The notes: generated from the letters alone by a model not told the origin. A stretch of DNA of 6,728 bases from JALNYB01 sp023230065 (GCA_034006405.1 JAVESW010000070.1:1-6728); one strand, 5' to 3'. Positions 1 through 6,234 are shown, numbered from the stretch's first letter. Numbers and translations are program-made.

Positions 1-446
1 ACCCTCGCACTATTCTTAGTTATTCAGAAATTTTGGGTTTTGAGTGTTTTTATCTTGTATTCGGGAATCTCGCATCGATAGTAATTTTTTTTCGAGTTCA
101 AATATAAGACTCAAATCTTATTTCTTGTTAGGTCTCCATCAGACGAATCCTGTAATATATTCTGCGGTTTATTTTGAGTCATTGCAAGGATATGATAAGG
201 CCGGCGTTCTATTGTGTATTGTATGAATATGCAGATATCAGTGAGATAATAAACATTTTACAAACTGGAAAGCAGTGTAAGATCAAAACATAGCAATAAA
301 ATTCAGTATAAATTGTTCACGAGACCTTAATTCGTTATTTTGGTAATGGGAACGAACAAGAGGCAACAGTATCTAAATTTGTATTTTTTTCATTTTCATT
401 TATCTTTTATGCCAGGTGTTTCATCTAATATGTGTATTATCTGATT

Positions 447-511
447 ATTTTTAAAAGGTATGATTTTAATGCATACTTTTTTTACAAATAGTAATACATT
501 AATAATATAAT
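447..511 (+). promoter_or_regulatory. Candidate promoter region of the importer operon
   Basis: Two TATA-like boxes are visible upstream of the permease start at 539. The first, TTTTTAAAA around 448-456, would place transcription start near 478 and leave a leader of about 60 nt that includes the Shine-Dalgarno AGGA (527-530). The second, in the A/T-rich stretch around 497-511, would start the RNA near or just downstream of that Shine-Dalgarno. The first therefore fits better with the ribosome-binding site. The choice is an inference from the usual archaeal TATA-to-start distance of about 25 nt. Confidence 0.4.
453..481 (+). promoter_or_regulatory. Dyad (GGTATG...CATACT) followed by T run: operator or terminator
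   Basis: Arms 453-462 and 472-481 pair over ten positions with one G-T wobble (457/477) around a 9-nt centre. A T7 run covers 477-483. It can be read as a protein-binding dyad lying just downstream of a TATA-like box, or as a hairpin terminator or attenuator for RNA entering from the left. The right half contains ATGCATAC, which also occurs in the methyltransferase promoter at 6106-6115. Confidence 0.4.
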
Positions 512-538
512 ACAATACCGAGACGCAGGAATAGATTA

Positions 539-1624
539 ATGATTTTGAAAACGAAAACGTCTGGTGAAGCAGAGGGTATATCCACATTCAAACAGACGTA
601 CAGAAAGACAGTTGTCAAGCGCGTATCTTTCATAATAATCTGTATTATAGCATGTTTTTTGGTAATGATATATTCTGCGACATTGGGTTCATATAATATC
701 TCCGCAGGTGAAGTATATCAGATTATTTGGAATGCTATCACAGGTCAGGCACAGTCTGATCCAACGGCTGCACACATAGTCATTAATTTGAGGTTGCCAA
801 GAATATTGGGGGCTCTTGTTTGTGGATTTGCACTTGCAGTGTGTGGTACTGCGATGCAAAGTATGATGAAGAATCCGTTGGCGGATCCATATACCATGGG
901 TATTTCGTCCGGAGCCGGATTCGGTGCGGCATTGGCTATAATTTTAGGATTTGAGTTGGTATCGGGCGGAGGCGTTGTGGTGAACGCATTCATTTTTGCA
1001 ACCATACCTGCATTGGTGATATTGTTTTTGAGTAAGTTCAGGAAAGCCACACCAACAATGATGATCCTGTGCGGCATATCTCTTATGTATCTATTCAACG
1101 CATTGACTCAGCTTTTTATGTTGATCGCAGATCCGGAAGATCTTTCTGCTGTCTATTCTTGGATGGTCGGATCATTGGATGGTATAGATTTCAATGAACT
1201 TCTGATCGTTTTGATAATAACTGTATCTGGTTCTATTTATGTTCAATACATGGCCAATCAATTGAATATAATGGGCATCGGTGATGAGAGTGCCAAAACA
1301 CTTGGTGTCAATGTTGATCGTAAGAGATTGGTAGTTCTGATGGTAATAACATTGATGGCGGCGGCCGTGGTAAGTTTTACAGGAATAATTGGATTCGTAG
1401 GGCTTGTTGCACCGCATATTGCTAGAGCCATAATAGGGGCAGACAACAAGTATCTGATACCTGGGTCAGCTGTTTTCGGTGCATTACTTCTGTTGGTATC
1501 TGATATCATTGCAAGGACGATAACAGCCCCGTTGATGTTGCCTGTCGGAGTGATAACCGCATGCATCGGAGGTCCGTTGTTCATGTTCCTCATACTTCGT
1601 AATAACAAGGAGATCTGGTCATGA
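539..1624 (+). CDS. FecCD/BtuC-family ABC importer permease
   Basis: Polytopic inner-membrane subunit that forms, as a dimer, the channel of a type II (BtuCD-like) importer for metal chelates, corrinoids or haem-like ligands. The 361-residue length is normal for the family. A hydrophilic N-terminus (1-30) is followed by about nine or ten hydrophobic helices. Family signatures are clear: LRLPRIL (84-90), NPLADPY then GISSGAG (112-127), a cytoplasmic coupling stretch GDESAKTLGV (248-257), GIIGFVGLVAPHIAR (282-296), and a C-terminal SDIIAR...LPVGVITACIGGP block (321-346). The ATG start has AGGA at 527-530, 8 nt upstream. It is the first gene of the operon and its TGA stop overlaps the next ATG (ATGA). 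The substrate cannot be told from the permease. Family assignment is very secure. Confidence 0.96.
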   Translation: MILKTKTSGEAEGISTFKQTYRKTVVKRVSFIIICIIACFLVMIYSATLGSYNISAGEVYQIIWNAITGQAQSDPTAAHIVINLRLPRILGALVCGFALAVCGTAMQSMMKNPLADPYTMGISSGAGFGAALAIILGFELVSGGGVVVNAFIFATIPALVILFLSKFRKATPTMMILCGISLMYLFNALTQLFMLIADPEDLSAVYSWMVGSLDGIDFNELLIVLIITVSGSIYVQYMANQLNIMGIGDESAKTLGVNVDRKRLVVLMVITLMAAAVVSFTGIIGFVGLVAPHIARAIIGADNKYLIPGSAVFGALLLLVSDIIARTITAPLMLPVGVITACIGGPLFMFLILRNNKEIWS

Positions 1625-2406
1625 CGGAGATCAGAATGGAGAATATGTCATTCAGTTATGGTAATTGCAGTGTGTTCTCTAACATATCGCTTAAGATTGG
1701 AGGATCCAATCTCGTTTGTATATTGGGACCAAATGGTGTCGGTAAAACGACTTTAATAAAATGCATAAATAAACTTTTGAAACCGACTTCAGGTCACATA
1801 TACATCAATGATAACGACGTTCAGGATATGCATCTTTTGGATCTTGCCCAAATCATGGCATATGTACCGAATTCTGCATTCAGCGTATTCTCAATGACAG
1901 TGGCAGAAGCCATATTGATGGGAAGACATCCTCATGCAGGATGGACAACATCAGAAAATGATATGGATGTTGTAGACAAAGCGATTGATACGATGGATCT
2001 TCAGGATCTTTCTGAAAGGGATATAAGAGAGCTCAGTGCAGGACAGCTGCAAAGAGTGATGATCGCAAGAGGATTGGCACAGGAACCTGAAATTCTGATC
2101 CTGGATGAGCCTACATCCAATTTGGATGTGAAACATCAGATGGAAGTTATGAGATTTTTGAAAAGATATGCCGTGGAATCTGATACTACGATTTTGATGG
2201 TGTGTCATGATTTGAACATAACAGCTGCTTTTGCAGACAGGATCATAATAATGTCTAACGGAGGCATTTTCGCTGACGGAAAAGCTGAGGATGTTCTCAC
2301 TGAAGATTGTATCAAGCAAGTCTATGACGTAGACGTCAAAGTCATAGATGTAGAAGGCAGGCCACATGTAATTTTATTGCCTGGCACAAAGGAGGAAAAA
2401 ATTTGA
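1621..2406 (+). CDS. ABC importer ATP-binding subunit (FepC/BtuD type)
   Basis: Cytoplasmic ATPase that powers the permease encoded just upstream; 261 residues, typical length. Visible motifs: Walker A GPNGVGKTT (36-44), signature LSAGQ (138-142, the usual second Gly being Ala), Walker B ILILDEP (158-164), D-loop SNLD (166-169) and H-loop His196 in MVCHDLN. The stretch VAEAILMGRHPHAGW (94-108) is typical of iron-chelate/cobalamin importer ATPases. The Q-loop position, normally YxPQ, reads YVPN (81-84), so the conserved Gln is Asn84. The start overlaps the permease stop by 4 bp and is preceded by AAGGAGAT (1607-1614) at good spacing. The stop TGA overlaps the TTG start of the binding-protein gene. 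ATPase family is certain; the substrate is unknown. Confidence 0.96.
   Translation: MTEIRMENMSFSYGNCSVFSNISLKIGGSNLVCILGPNGVGKTTLIKCINKLLKPTSGHIYINDNDVQDMHLLDLAQIMAYVPNSAFSVFSMTVAEAILMGRHPHAGWTTSENDMDVVDKAIDTMDLQDLSERDIRELSAGQLQRVMIARGLAQEPEILILDEPTSNLDVKHQMEVMRFLKRYAVESDTTILMVCHDLNITAAFADRIIIMSNGGIFADGKAEDVLTEDCIKQVYDVDVKVIDVEGRPHVILLPGTKEEKI
2391..2405 (+). promoter_or_regulatory. Strong Shine-Dalgarno deciding a TTG start
   Basis: GGAGG at 2391-2395 sits 7 nt before TTG at 2403-2405, within the last codons of the ATPase gene. No ATG in this frame lies nearby, and the protein begins at once with Lys/Asn and then a hydrophobic segment, as expected for an export signal. This supports TTG initiation and translational coupling to the ATPase. 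Confidence 0.8.
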
Positions 2407-3785
2407 ATAAAAATATAATAATAGCGGCAACGGTCGCAGTAATTCTAGTGGCTGTGATCGCAGCGTGTTTTGTAACTGGAGTTTTTAATGGAAGTAACAC
2501 GGATCATAGCGAAGGATCACTTGTTGGAAACACATTGACCGGCGACGGAATACCATCTAATGATTCAAGATTGTGGGTTTATGGAAATTCCAACGAGGAT
2601 GATGAAATAGATGCTTCAGATGTAGCATATCTTCAGGGAGTTATAGATGGAAACAATTCAGCTACAGTTCTCTCAGATGCAAATGCAGATGGATTGATAG
2701 ATTCAAAAGATATTGACTATCTTGAAAGAATTATAGCCAGTGAAGATATGAATGTTTACTACGTGAACAATTATTACTGCGTAGCTAAAGTTTCATGGCC
2801 AGTTAATACGATTGCAATCGGATATTGCAGCGGAGCATATTGTGCAGATCTGACAGGCGTATGTGACAAGGTTACTATGGTGGATTCCACAATAGACAGT
2901 TATTGGTATGTAATGAATAGTAATTTTGCATCTGCTTCATCTTTTGGTGATACAGAAACACCTGATTATGAGGCAATGATAGCCAAAGGTATAGACGTCT
3001 ATGTTGTAGGGTACTGTGATGCCACTGCTGATGCATTATCCCCGTCAAAACTCAATCCTGCAGGTATCGATGTCATGTTCATAACCACATGTGATAACAG
3101 CGGTATTGATTATCCTAACGAGTACATCGATCGTTCCATATTGATGTTCGCATATCTATTGCAGGGCGATACGGAGAAGACACATGAATATCTGGATTGG
3201 CACGATGAGGTTCTAAACACATTAGAAGCTGCAGCCGATACCATAGCAGATGAAGACAAGGCCGCATTTATGATGGCCAGATCATCCCCTTCGTATGATA
3301 CCGATGGTAAGATCAGCATCACTGGTAAGAATAATACGAATAATATACACGCAGAATGGGTAGGGGTGTACGCAGTGGGTCAGTACAGTTCGTATCTTCC
3401 GTCCAATTACAACAATCTGACTGCAGAGCAGATCCTGACTGTAATTGCCAGCGAGGCCAAGGATAATACCATATATTACATGGATAATGAACACGACGGT
3501 ATCAGGCAGCAACGTCTTTTGGAAGATTGTATACCTGCAGATATTGAAATGTTATCATCATCGTCAGTGAATATTCACTATCTTGGTATGTCTAGAGAAG
3601 CAGGTAACAGTCCGTTGTATGTTGTAGAGTTGGCATTCTATCAGAATGTCATGTATCCGGATCTAGATACAGGAATGGATTATAAGGAATTGTTCGAATA
3701 TTATTTTGATAACTTTGCATCTGAAGACTATTCAGAATACGTGTCAAATATAGAGGATTTCTTCTGGGATTACGGAGAAGCATAA
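2403..3785 (+). CDS. Membrane-anchored substrate-binding protein with EF-hand/dockerin-like pair
   Basis: Extracytoplasmic binding protein of the importer, 460 residues. Residues 5-27 form a hydrophobic export/anchor segment containing a lipobox-like IAAC (Cys22), so it could be a lipoprotein or an uncleaved N-terminal anchor. A polar linker leads to two 12-residue calcium-loop motifs, N62-D73 (NSNEDDEIDASD) and D92-D103 (DANADGLIDSKD), each followed by a short helix, as in type I dockerins. From about 116 the fold is Peripla_BP_2-like: a first lobe with NTIAIGYCSGAYCADL and PDYEAMIAKGIDVYVVG (187-203), a bridging helix region (about 238-282), and a second lobe ending in ...MYPDLDTGMDYKELFEYY. 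The binding part is unusually cysteine-rich (126, 142, 147, 154, 205, 230, 376). It is the last gene of the operon. Role as binding protein is confident; the ligand and the purpose of the EF-hand pair are unknown. Confidence 0.92.
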   Translation: MNKNIIIAATVAVILVAVIAACFVTGVFNGSNTDHSEGSLVGNTLTGDGIPSNDSRLWVYGNSNEDDEIDASDVAYLQGVIDGNNSATVLSDANADGLIDSKDIDYLERIIASEDMNVYYVNNYYCVAKVSWPVNTIAIGYCSGAYCADLTGVCDKVTMVDSTIDSYWYVMNSNFASASSFGDTETPDYEAMIAKGIDVYVVGYCDATADALSPSKLNPAGIDVMFITTCDNSGIDYPNEYIDRSILMFAYLLQGDTEKTHEYLDWHDEVLNTLEAAADTIADEDKAAFMMARSSPSYDTDGKISITGKNNTNNIHAEWVGVYAVGQYSSYLPSNYNNLTAEQILTVIASEAKDNTIYYMDNEHDGIRQQRLLEDCIPADIEMLSSSSVNIHYLGMSREAGNSPLYVVELAFYQNVMYPDLDTGMDYKELFEYYFDNFASEDYSEYVSNIEDFFWDYGEA

Positions 3786-3804
3786 AACCTATCATAAGAC
3801 GTTG

Positions 3805-3893
3805 AAATAGTATCTCACATATGATTTAGATCAGAGAGTATCTTTGGTCACTCTAATCCACATAGAGAGATACTTATTTCTTCGTCTTTTTTT
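3805..3893 (+). terminator. Terminator of the importer operon
   Basis: Downstream of the binding-protein stop, AGTATCTC (3809-3816) pairs perfectly with GAGATACT (3867-3874). A second copy of AGTATCT (3837-3843) could pair with the same right arm, and a small inner stem AGAGT/ACTCT (3835-3839 with 3850-3854) is possible. A T7 run follows at 3887-3893. The T-rich end fits archaeal termination; the two competing left arms are unusual. Confidence 0.55.
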
Positions 3894-3946
3894 ATTATAA
3901 TACGTTTCATAAAATATCAACATATTATTTTGATGATAATTCAGAA

Positions 3947-3967
3947 ATTATTCGATCTTCGAATAAT
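3947..3967. repeat. Perfect 9-bp inverted repeat between convergent operons
   Basis: ATTATTCGA (3947-3955) and TCGAATAAT (3959-3967) are perfect reverse complements separated by TCT. It lies about 40 nt beyond the stop of the last gene of the reverse-strand operon, so it could be the 3'-end hairpin of that mRNA. No T run follows it on the reverse strand, so a protein-binding palindrome or an RNA-stabilising hairpin are alternatives. Confidence 0.5.
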
Positions 3968-4008
3968 CTCAAGTGTCATATTTGTTAAGTATTAGGTGGT
4001 TTTTCATT

Positions 4009-4509
4009 TCAATTATCATTGACTGTAGCAACAGCTGTTAGCGGTCCATCATCAATATCAATTCTCAATATATTTCCGTCGTTCATATAGTAAATGAATT
4101 CGTTGTTTGATTCGGATAGTGACCACATGCTAACAGTTATTCCGTCAATTATGTTATTTCCTAAAAAAACATATAATGTTCCATCTGGTTCATGAGTCTC
4201 ACACGACACAATAAGTGTAGATTTTTCCGATATATCATGTGTAATTCCGTATTCATCTTCATATGATATTGCATATATGAATTGATAGACATAACTTATT
4301 TGAGATTCCTGAAGGTTGGAATAAGTAGCACTTCCTGAACATGGAATTTCTGTATCATCTGATAAATATGTACCAGAAATGGAAAATGAGTCGTCATTCG
4401 AATTTGTATTTTCCAGATATTGTATCATTGCCCATCCGGATATCGTTCCTACTGCCGCTATAATGATAATAAGTATAGACAATACGATAAGAGGATTACG
4501 ATCGTTCAT
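4009..4509 (-). CDS. Small single-pass surface protein, function unknown
   Basis: I do not recognise this 166-residue protein. A short polar N-terminus (MNDRN) leads into one strong hydrophobic helix (about 7-29) that should anchor it in the membrane. The rest is predicted to lie outside, is acidic and Ser/Thr/Asn/Tyr-rich, alternates like a beta-rich fold, and has just two cysteines (57 and 103), which could form one disulfide. It is the last gene of the reverse-strand operon: only 9 nt separate it from the upstream methyltransferase stop, and GAGG (4514-4517) lies 4 nt from its ATG. The linkage implies co-expression with the methyltransferases, but gives no function. It may be an envelope accessory protein or lineage-specific filler. 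Confidence 0.75.
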   Translation of the reverse strand: MNDRNPLIVLSILIIIIAAVGTISGWAMIQYLENTNSNDDSFSISGTYLSDDTEIPCSGSATYSNLQESQISYVYQFIYAISYEDEYGITHDISEKSTLIVSCETHEPDGTLYVFLGNNIIDGITVSMWSLSESNNEFIYYMNDGNILRIDIDDGPLTAVATVNDN

Positions 4510-4518
4510 AAGGCCTCA

Positions 4519-5256
4519 TTATATTTTTGTTGCGCAGATCATGAAAGATAGAGGTAAGATAAGATCTTCTCCATATTCTGAAATATGGATAGATTTTGCT
4601 GGATCGGTATAGACAGATACATTTGATGTTCCCATTTCCATTAGTTTTACTGCATCCCATTGAGGTCTTCTTTCTTTACTGAGAGGGAGTTCTTTAGCTA
4701 TATTTTGCATAATATTAGCATCCACTCCCATCATGTATTCAGATTTATGCGATCTGTCGTCACTTGTATTCTCATATTTATCATCAAACAGATGTAGATA
4801 GTGGTTTCCGTCAAATATTATCATTTTTCCATCATGTGTAAGCACTCTCATCCATTCTTTGTATGCTTTTATCGGATATTCCAAATCCCATACTAAATTC
4901 CGAGAGATCACAAGATCGAATGATTCATCATCGAATTCTAGATTCTGTGCATCCATTTGTAATAATGTTACATTTACATTTGATTTTTTGCAGTTATCTC
5001 TGGCCGCATTCAGCATGGATTCTGTGTAATCCACAGCGGTTATGCTGTGATTCATGTGTCCAAGAAGCATTGGAAAGAAACCAGGGCCGGTACCCACATC
5101 AAGAATCCGTAACGGTCTATTGAGATCAATATATTTTGATATCATTTTTAACCAGAATTCCGATTGTCCAGTTTCTATACTGTTGTTAACGGAATATGAA
5201 TATCCTTCTGCTCTCATGGTCCAATAGTCTCTTATGTCGTCCAATAATTCGCTCAT
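4519..5256 (-). CDS. Class I SAM-dependent methyltransferase (second of a pair)
   Basis: Soluble Rossmann-fold methyltransferase of 245 residues that should transfer a methyl group from S-adenosylmethionine to an unknown small molecule. Motif I is ILDVGTGPG (51-59); Asp76 in AVDYTES is the ribose-binding acidic residue; MDA (101-103) and SFDLVISRN (112-120) follow as motifs II/III. Then come EWMRVL (134-139) and IFDGNHY (147-153), and a C-terminal ELPLSKERRPQWD (189-201), features of a UbiE-like subgroup without assigned substrate. A longer reading from a TTG at 5262 is possible, but the Shine-Dalgarno AGAGGA (5263-5268) abuts it and is 6-7 nt from the ATG at 5256, so I choose the ATG. The gene lies 21 nt after its paralogue and 9 nt before the membrane protein gene. 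Fold is certain; substrate is unknown. Confidence 0.92.
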   Translation of the reverse strand: MSELLDDIRDYWTMRAEGYSYSVNNSIETGQSEFWLKMISKYIDLNRPLRILDVGTGPGFFPMLLGHMNHSITAVDYTESMLNAARDNCKKSNVNVTLLQMDAQNLEFDDESFDLVISRNLVWDLEYPIKAYKEWMRVLTHDGKMIIFDGNHYLHLFDDKYENTSDDRSHKSEYMMGVDANIMQNIAKELPLSKERRPQWDAVKLMEMGTSNVSVYTDPAKSIHISEYGEDLILPLSFMICATKI

Positions 5257-5268
5257 CTGCAATCCTCT
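5257..5268 (-). promoter_or_regulatory. Shine-Dalgarno that sets the methyltransferase start at 5256
   Basis: On the reverse strand AGAGGA (5268-5263) is followed after TTGCAG by ATG at 5256-5254. The in-frame TTG at 5262-5260 touches the Shine-Dalgarno and so is a poor start. This trims two residues from the longest reading. Confidence 0.75.
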
Positions 5269-5277
5269 TTTGATTAT

Positions 5278-6096
5278 TCAGTTTTGAAAATAATTTTTTG
5301 ATGCGGTCGAAACAAGAGTTTCATTGATATTTTCTGAAATATTCTGAATGTACGGTTGTTTATGTGCCACTATCATGAAATGGTCTTCTGTGCTACCATA
5401 TGCTAAATGTCTGATTCCGTGGAGTACACGGTCTTGTATGTTGTGTATCACAGTTATGTTCGTAAAACCGGCATTTTCCATCATTTTGATGTCATCTGAA
5501 GGTCTCATTGCTTTAGCAGACCATAGATCGTTCATGTTCGTGTTGGTATGCTTATTCTTTTTATTCATCAGATATTTCTTAGGAGAATCTAAGAAAACGC
5601 CTAATTTGGATATTGTACAATTAAATGGGGTTCTCTTAGGGTCGGATGTCCAATTTCCATCCACATAGGCAACGGTCCCACCAGGTCTGAGTACACGGAA
5701 CCATTCCTTCATGACAAGTTGAGGATCTGGCACAGTCCATAGCATATAGTCACTTACTACACCATCAAATGAGTCATTTTTGAAAGGCAGACATTCTGCA
5801 TCGGCATATTGAAAATTTATTTTGAGATTGTTTTGTTCGGCATTTTTCTTTGCGGCCTCTAACATTTTTTCTGAAAAATCAACAGAGGTCATATCATGTC
5901 CTAAATCTGCAAGTTGCATCGATACGATCCCCGGTCCGCAACCGGTATCCAGAATATTCATTTTTTTGTCACCAAATGATTCTGTAAATAAGGCCTGCCA
6001 AGATCTTCTTTCTTTCTTGATAGAAAATCCTTTTTCGACGAACATATCATAACTTCTAGAATCTTGGTCCCAAAAGTTGCGGATAGATTCATTCAT
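5278..6096 (-). CDS. Class I SAM-dependent methyltransferase (first of a pair)
   Basis: Soluble SAM-dependent methyltransferase of 272 residues, first gene of the reverse-strand operon. Motif I is ILDTGCGPG (48-56); Asp73 in SVDFSEKMLEAA binds the SAM ribose; DAECLPF (99-105) and SFDGVVSDYMLW (109-120) follow; EWFRVLRPGG (131-140) and VDGNWT (145-150) match the neighbouring enzyme. The same order of motifs, the N-terminal IRNFWDQDSRSYD and the C-terminal MRPSDDIKMMENAGF show that it is a diverged paralogue of the gene at 4519-5256. About 25 residues (247-272) extend past the usual family end and are polar, without a visible motif. There is no clear Shine-Dalgarno before the ATG, and a TATA box sits about 25 nt upstream, so the mRNA may be leaderless. 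Substrate unknown; methylation of a metallophore or imported ligand is a guess from context. Confidence 0.92.
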   Translation of the reverse strand: MNESIRNFWDQDSRSYDMFVEKGFSIKKERRSWQALFTESFGDKKMNILDTGCGPGIVSMQLADLGHDMTSVDFSEKMLEAAKKNAEQNNLKINFQYADAECLPFKNDSFDGVVSDYMLWTVPDPQLVMKEWFRVLRPGGTVAYVDGNWTSDPKRTPFNCTISKLGVFLDSPKKYLMNKKNKHTNTNMNDLWSAKAMRPSDDIKMMENAGFTNITVIHNIQDRVLHGIRHLAYGSTEDHFMIVAHKQPYIQNISENINETLVSTASKNYFQN

Positions 6097-6102
6097 CTTG
6101 TA

Positions 6103-6143
6103 TCTGTATGCATACTAATTATAAAAAAGTATTATTCTGTATG
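6103..6143 (-). promoter_or_regulatory. Methyltransferase-operon promoter with palindrome and direct repeats
   Basis: Read on the reverse strand, TTTATAA (6125-6119) within a CTTTTTTATAATT stretch is a good archaeal TATA box. Its centre is about 25 nt before the ATG at 6096, predicting transcription start at or next to the start codon. The perfect 10-bp palindrome GTATGCATAC (6106-6115) lies between the box and that start. TCTGTATG (forward strand) occurs at 6103-6110 and again at 6136-6143, 33 bp apart, on either side of the box. This arrangement suits a repressor; the regulator is unknown. Confidence 0.6.
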
Positions 6144-6194
6144 TCCAATTATAGATTTTTTATTGATAAGAAAATCATATTAATTTCATTTTTG

Positions 6195-6209
6195 TTCATA
6201 ATTTATGAA
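6195..6209. repeat. 15-bp perfect palindrome TTCATAATTTATGAA
   Basis: Two 7-bp arms around a single central T lie between the reverse-strand genes, about 25 nt after the stop of the right-edge gene and about 100 nt before the first methyltransferase start. As RNA it would be a weak A/U hairpin and no T run follows on the reverse strand, so a DNA-binding site is at least as likely as a transcript end. Confidence 0.45.
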
Positions 6210-6234
6210 AATCAAGAATGTTCATCCGATTTTT

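Larger units (their letters stand above)
1..538. other. Long leader/intergenic region without a convincing gene
   Basis: I see no supportable gene here. All three reverse frames meet stops near the left edge. The forward frame starting at position 3 is open from the edge only to a TAA at 105-107, too short to recognise. A GTG-initiated frame at 44-226 (60 codons) has no Shine-Dalgarno, no recognisable motif and an unconvincing composition. Structural items seen: a 6-bp hairpin (104-109 with 116-121), a TTCGTT/AACGAA pair (331-336 with 351-356), a TATAAAT at 307-313, T7 runs at 384-390 and 477-483, and a dyad at 453-481 described separately. The region probably holds the 3' flank of an upstream unit plus the regulatory region of the importer operon. 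Confidence 0.5.

Noticed and set aside
3..107. Forward frame open from the left edge, possible 3' tail of an upstream gene
   Set aside because: Only 34 residues are visible and they match nothing I know; a second frame is also open from the edge to about 81, so openness is not informative.
44..226. 60-codon forward reading frame starting at GTG
   Set aside because: No Shine-Dalgarno, no recognisable motif and no neighbour support. It could be a remnant of a decayed gene, but I cannot show that.
458..476. NikR-type nickel operator at the GTATGA...GCATAC dyad
   Set aside because: The half-sites resemble the GTATGA/TCATAC halves known for NikR, but the spacing is 7 nt instead of about 16 and the right half differs, so I do not claim nickel control.
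396..587. 63-codon reverse reading frame over the importer promoter
   Set aside because: It overlaps the permease start and the regulatory dyad, has a low-complexity hydrophobic composition and looks like AT-rich chance.
745..1608. Long reverse-strand frames antisense to the permease gene
   Set aside because: Shadows of the strongly supported permease frame; their translations show no family motif.
2586..2720. Evidence of a cellulosome-like system
   Set aside because: The dockerin-like pair alone does not show one: no cohesin or glycoside hydrolase is present in the window.
5257..5262. Upstream TTG start for the second methyltransferase
   Set aside because: It touches the Shine-Dalgarno, leaving no spacer, while the ATG two codons later has good spacing.
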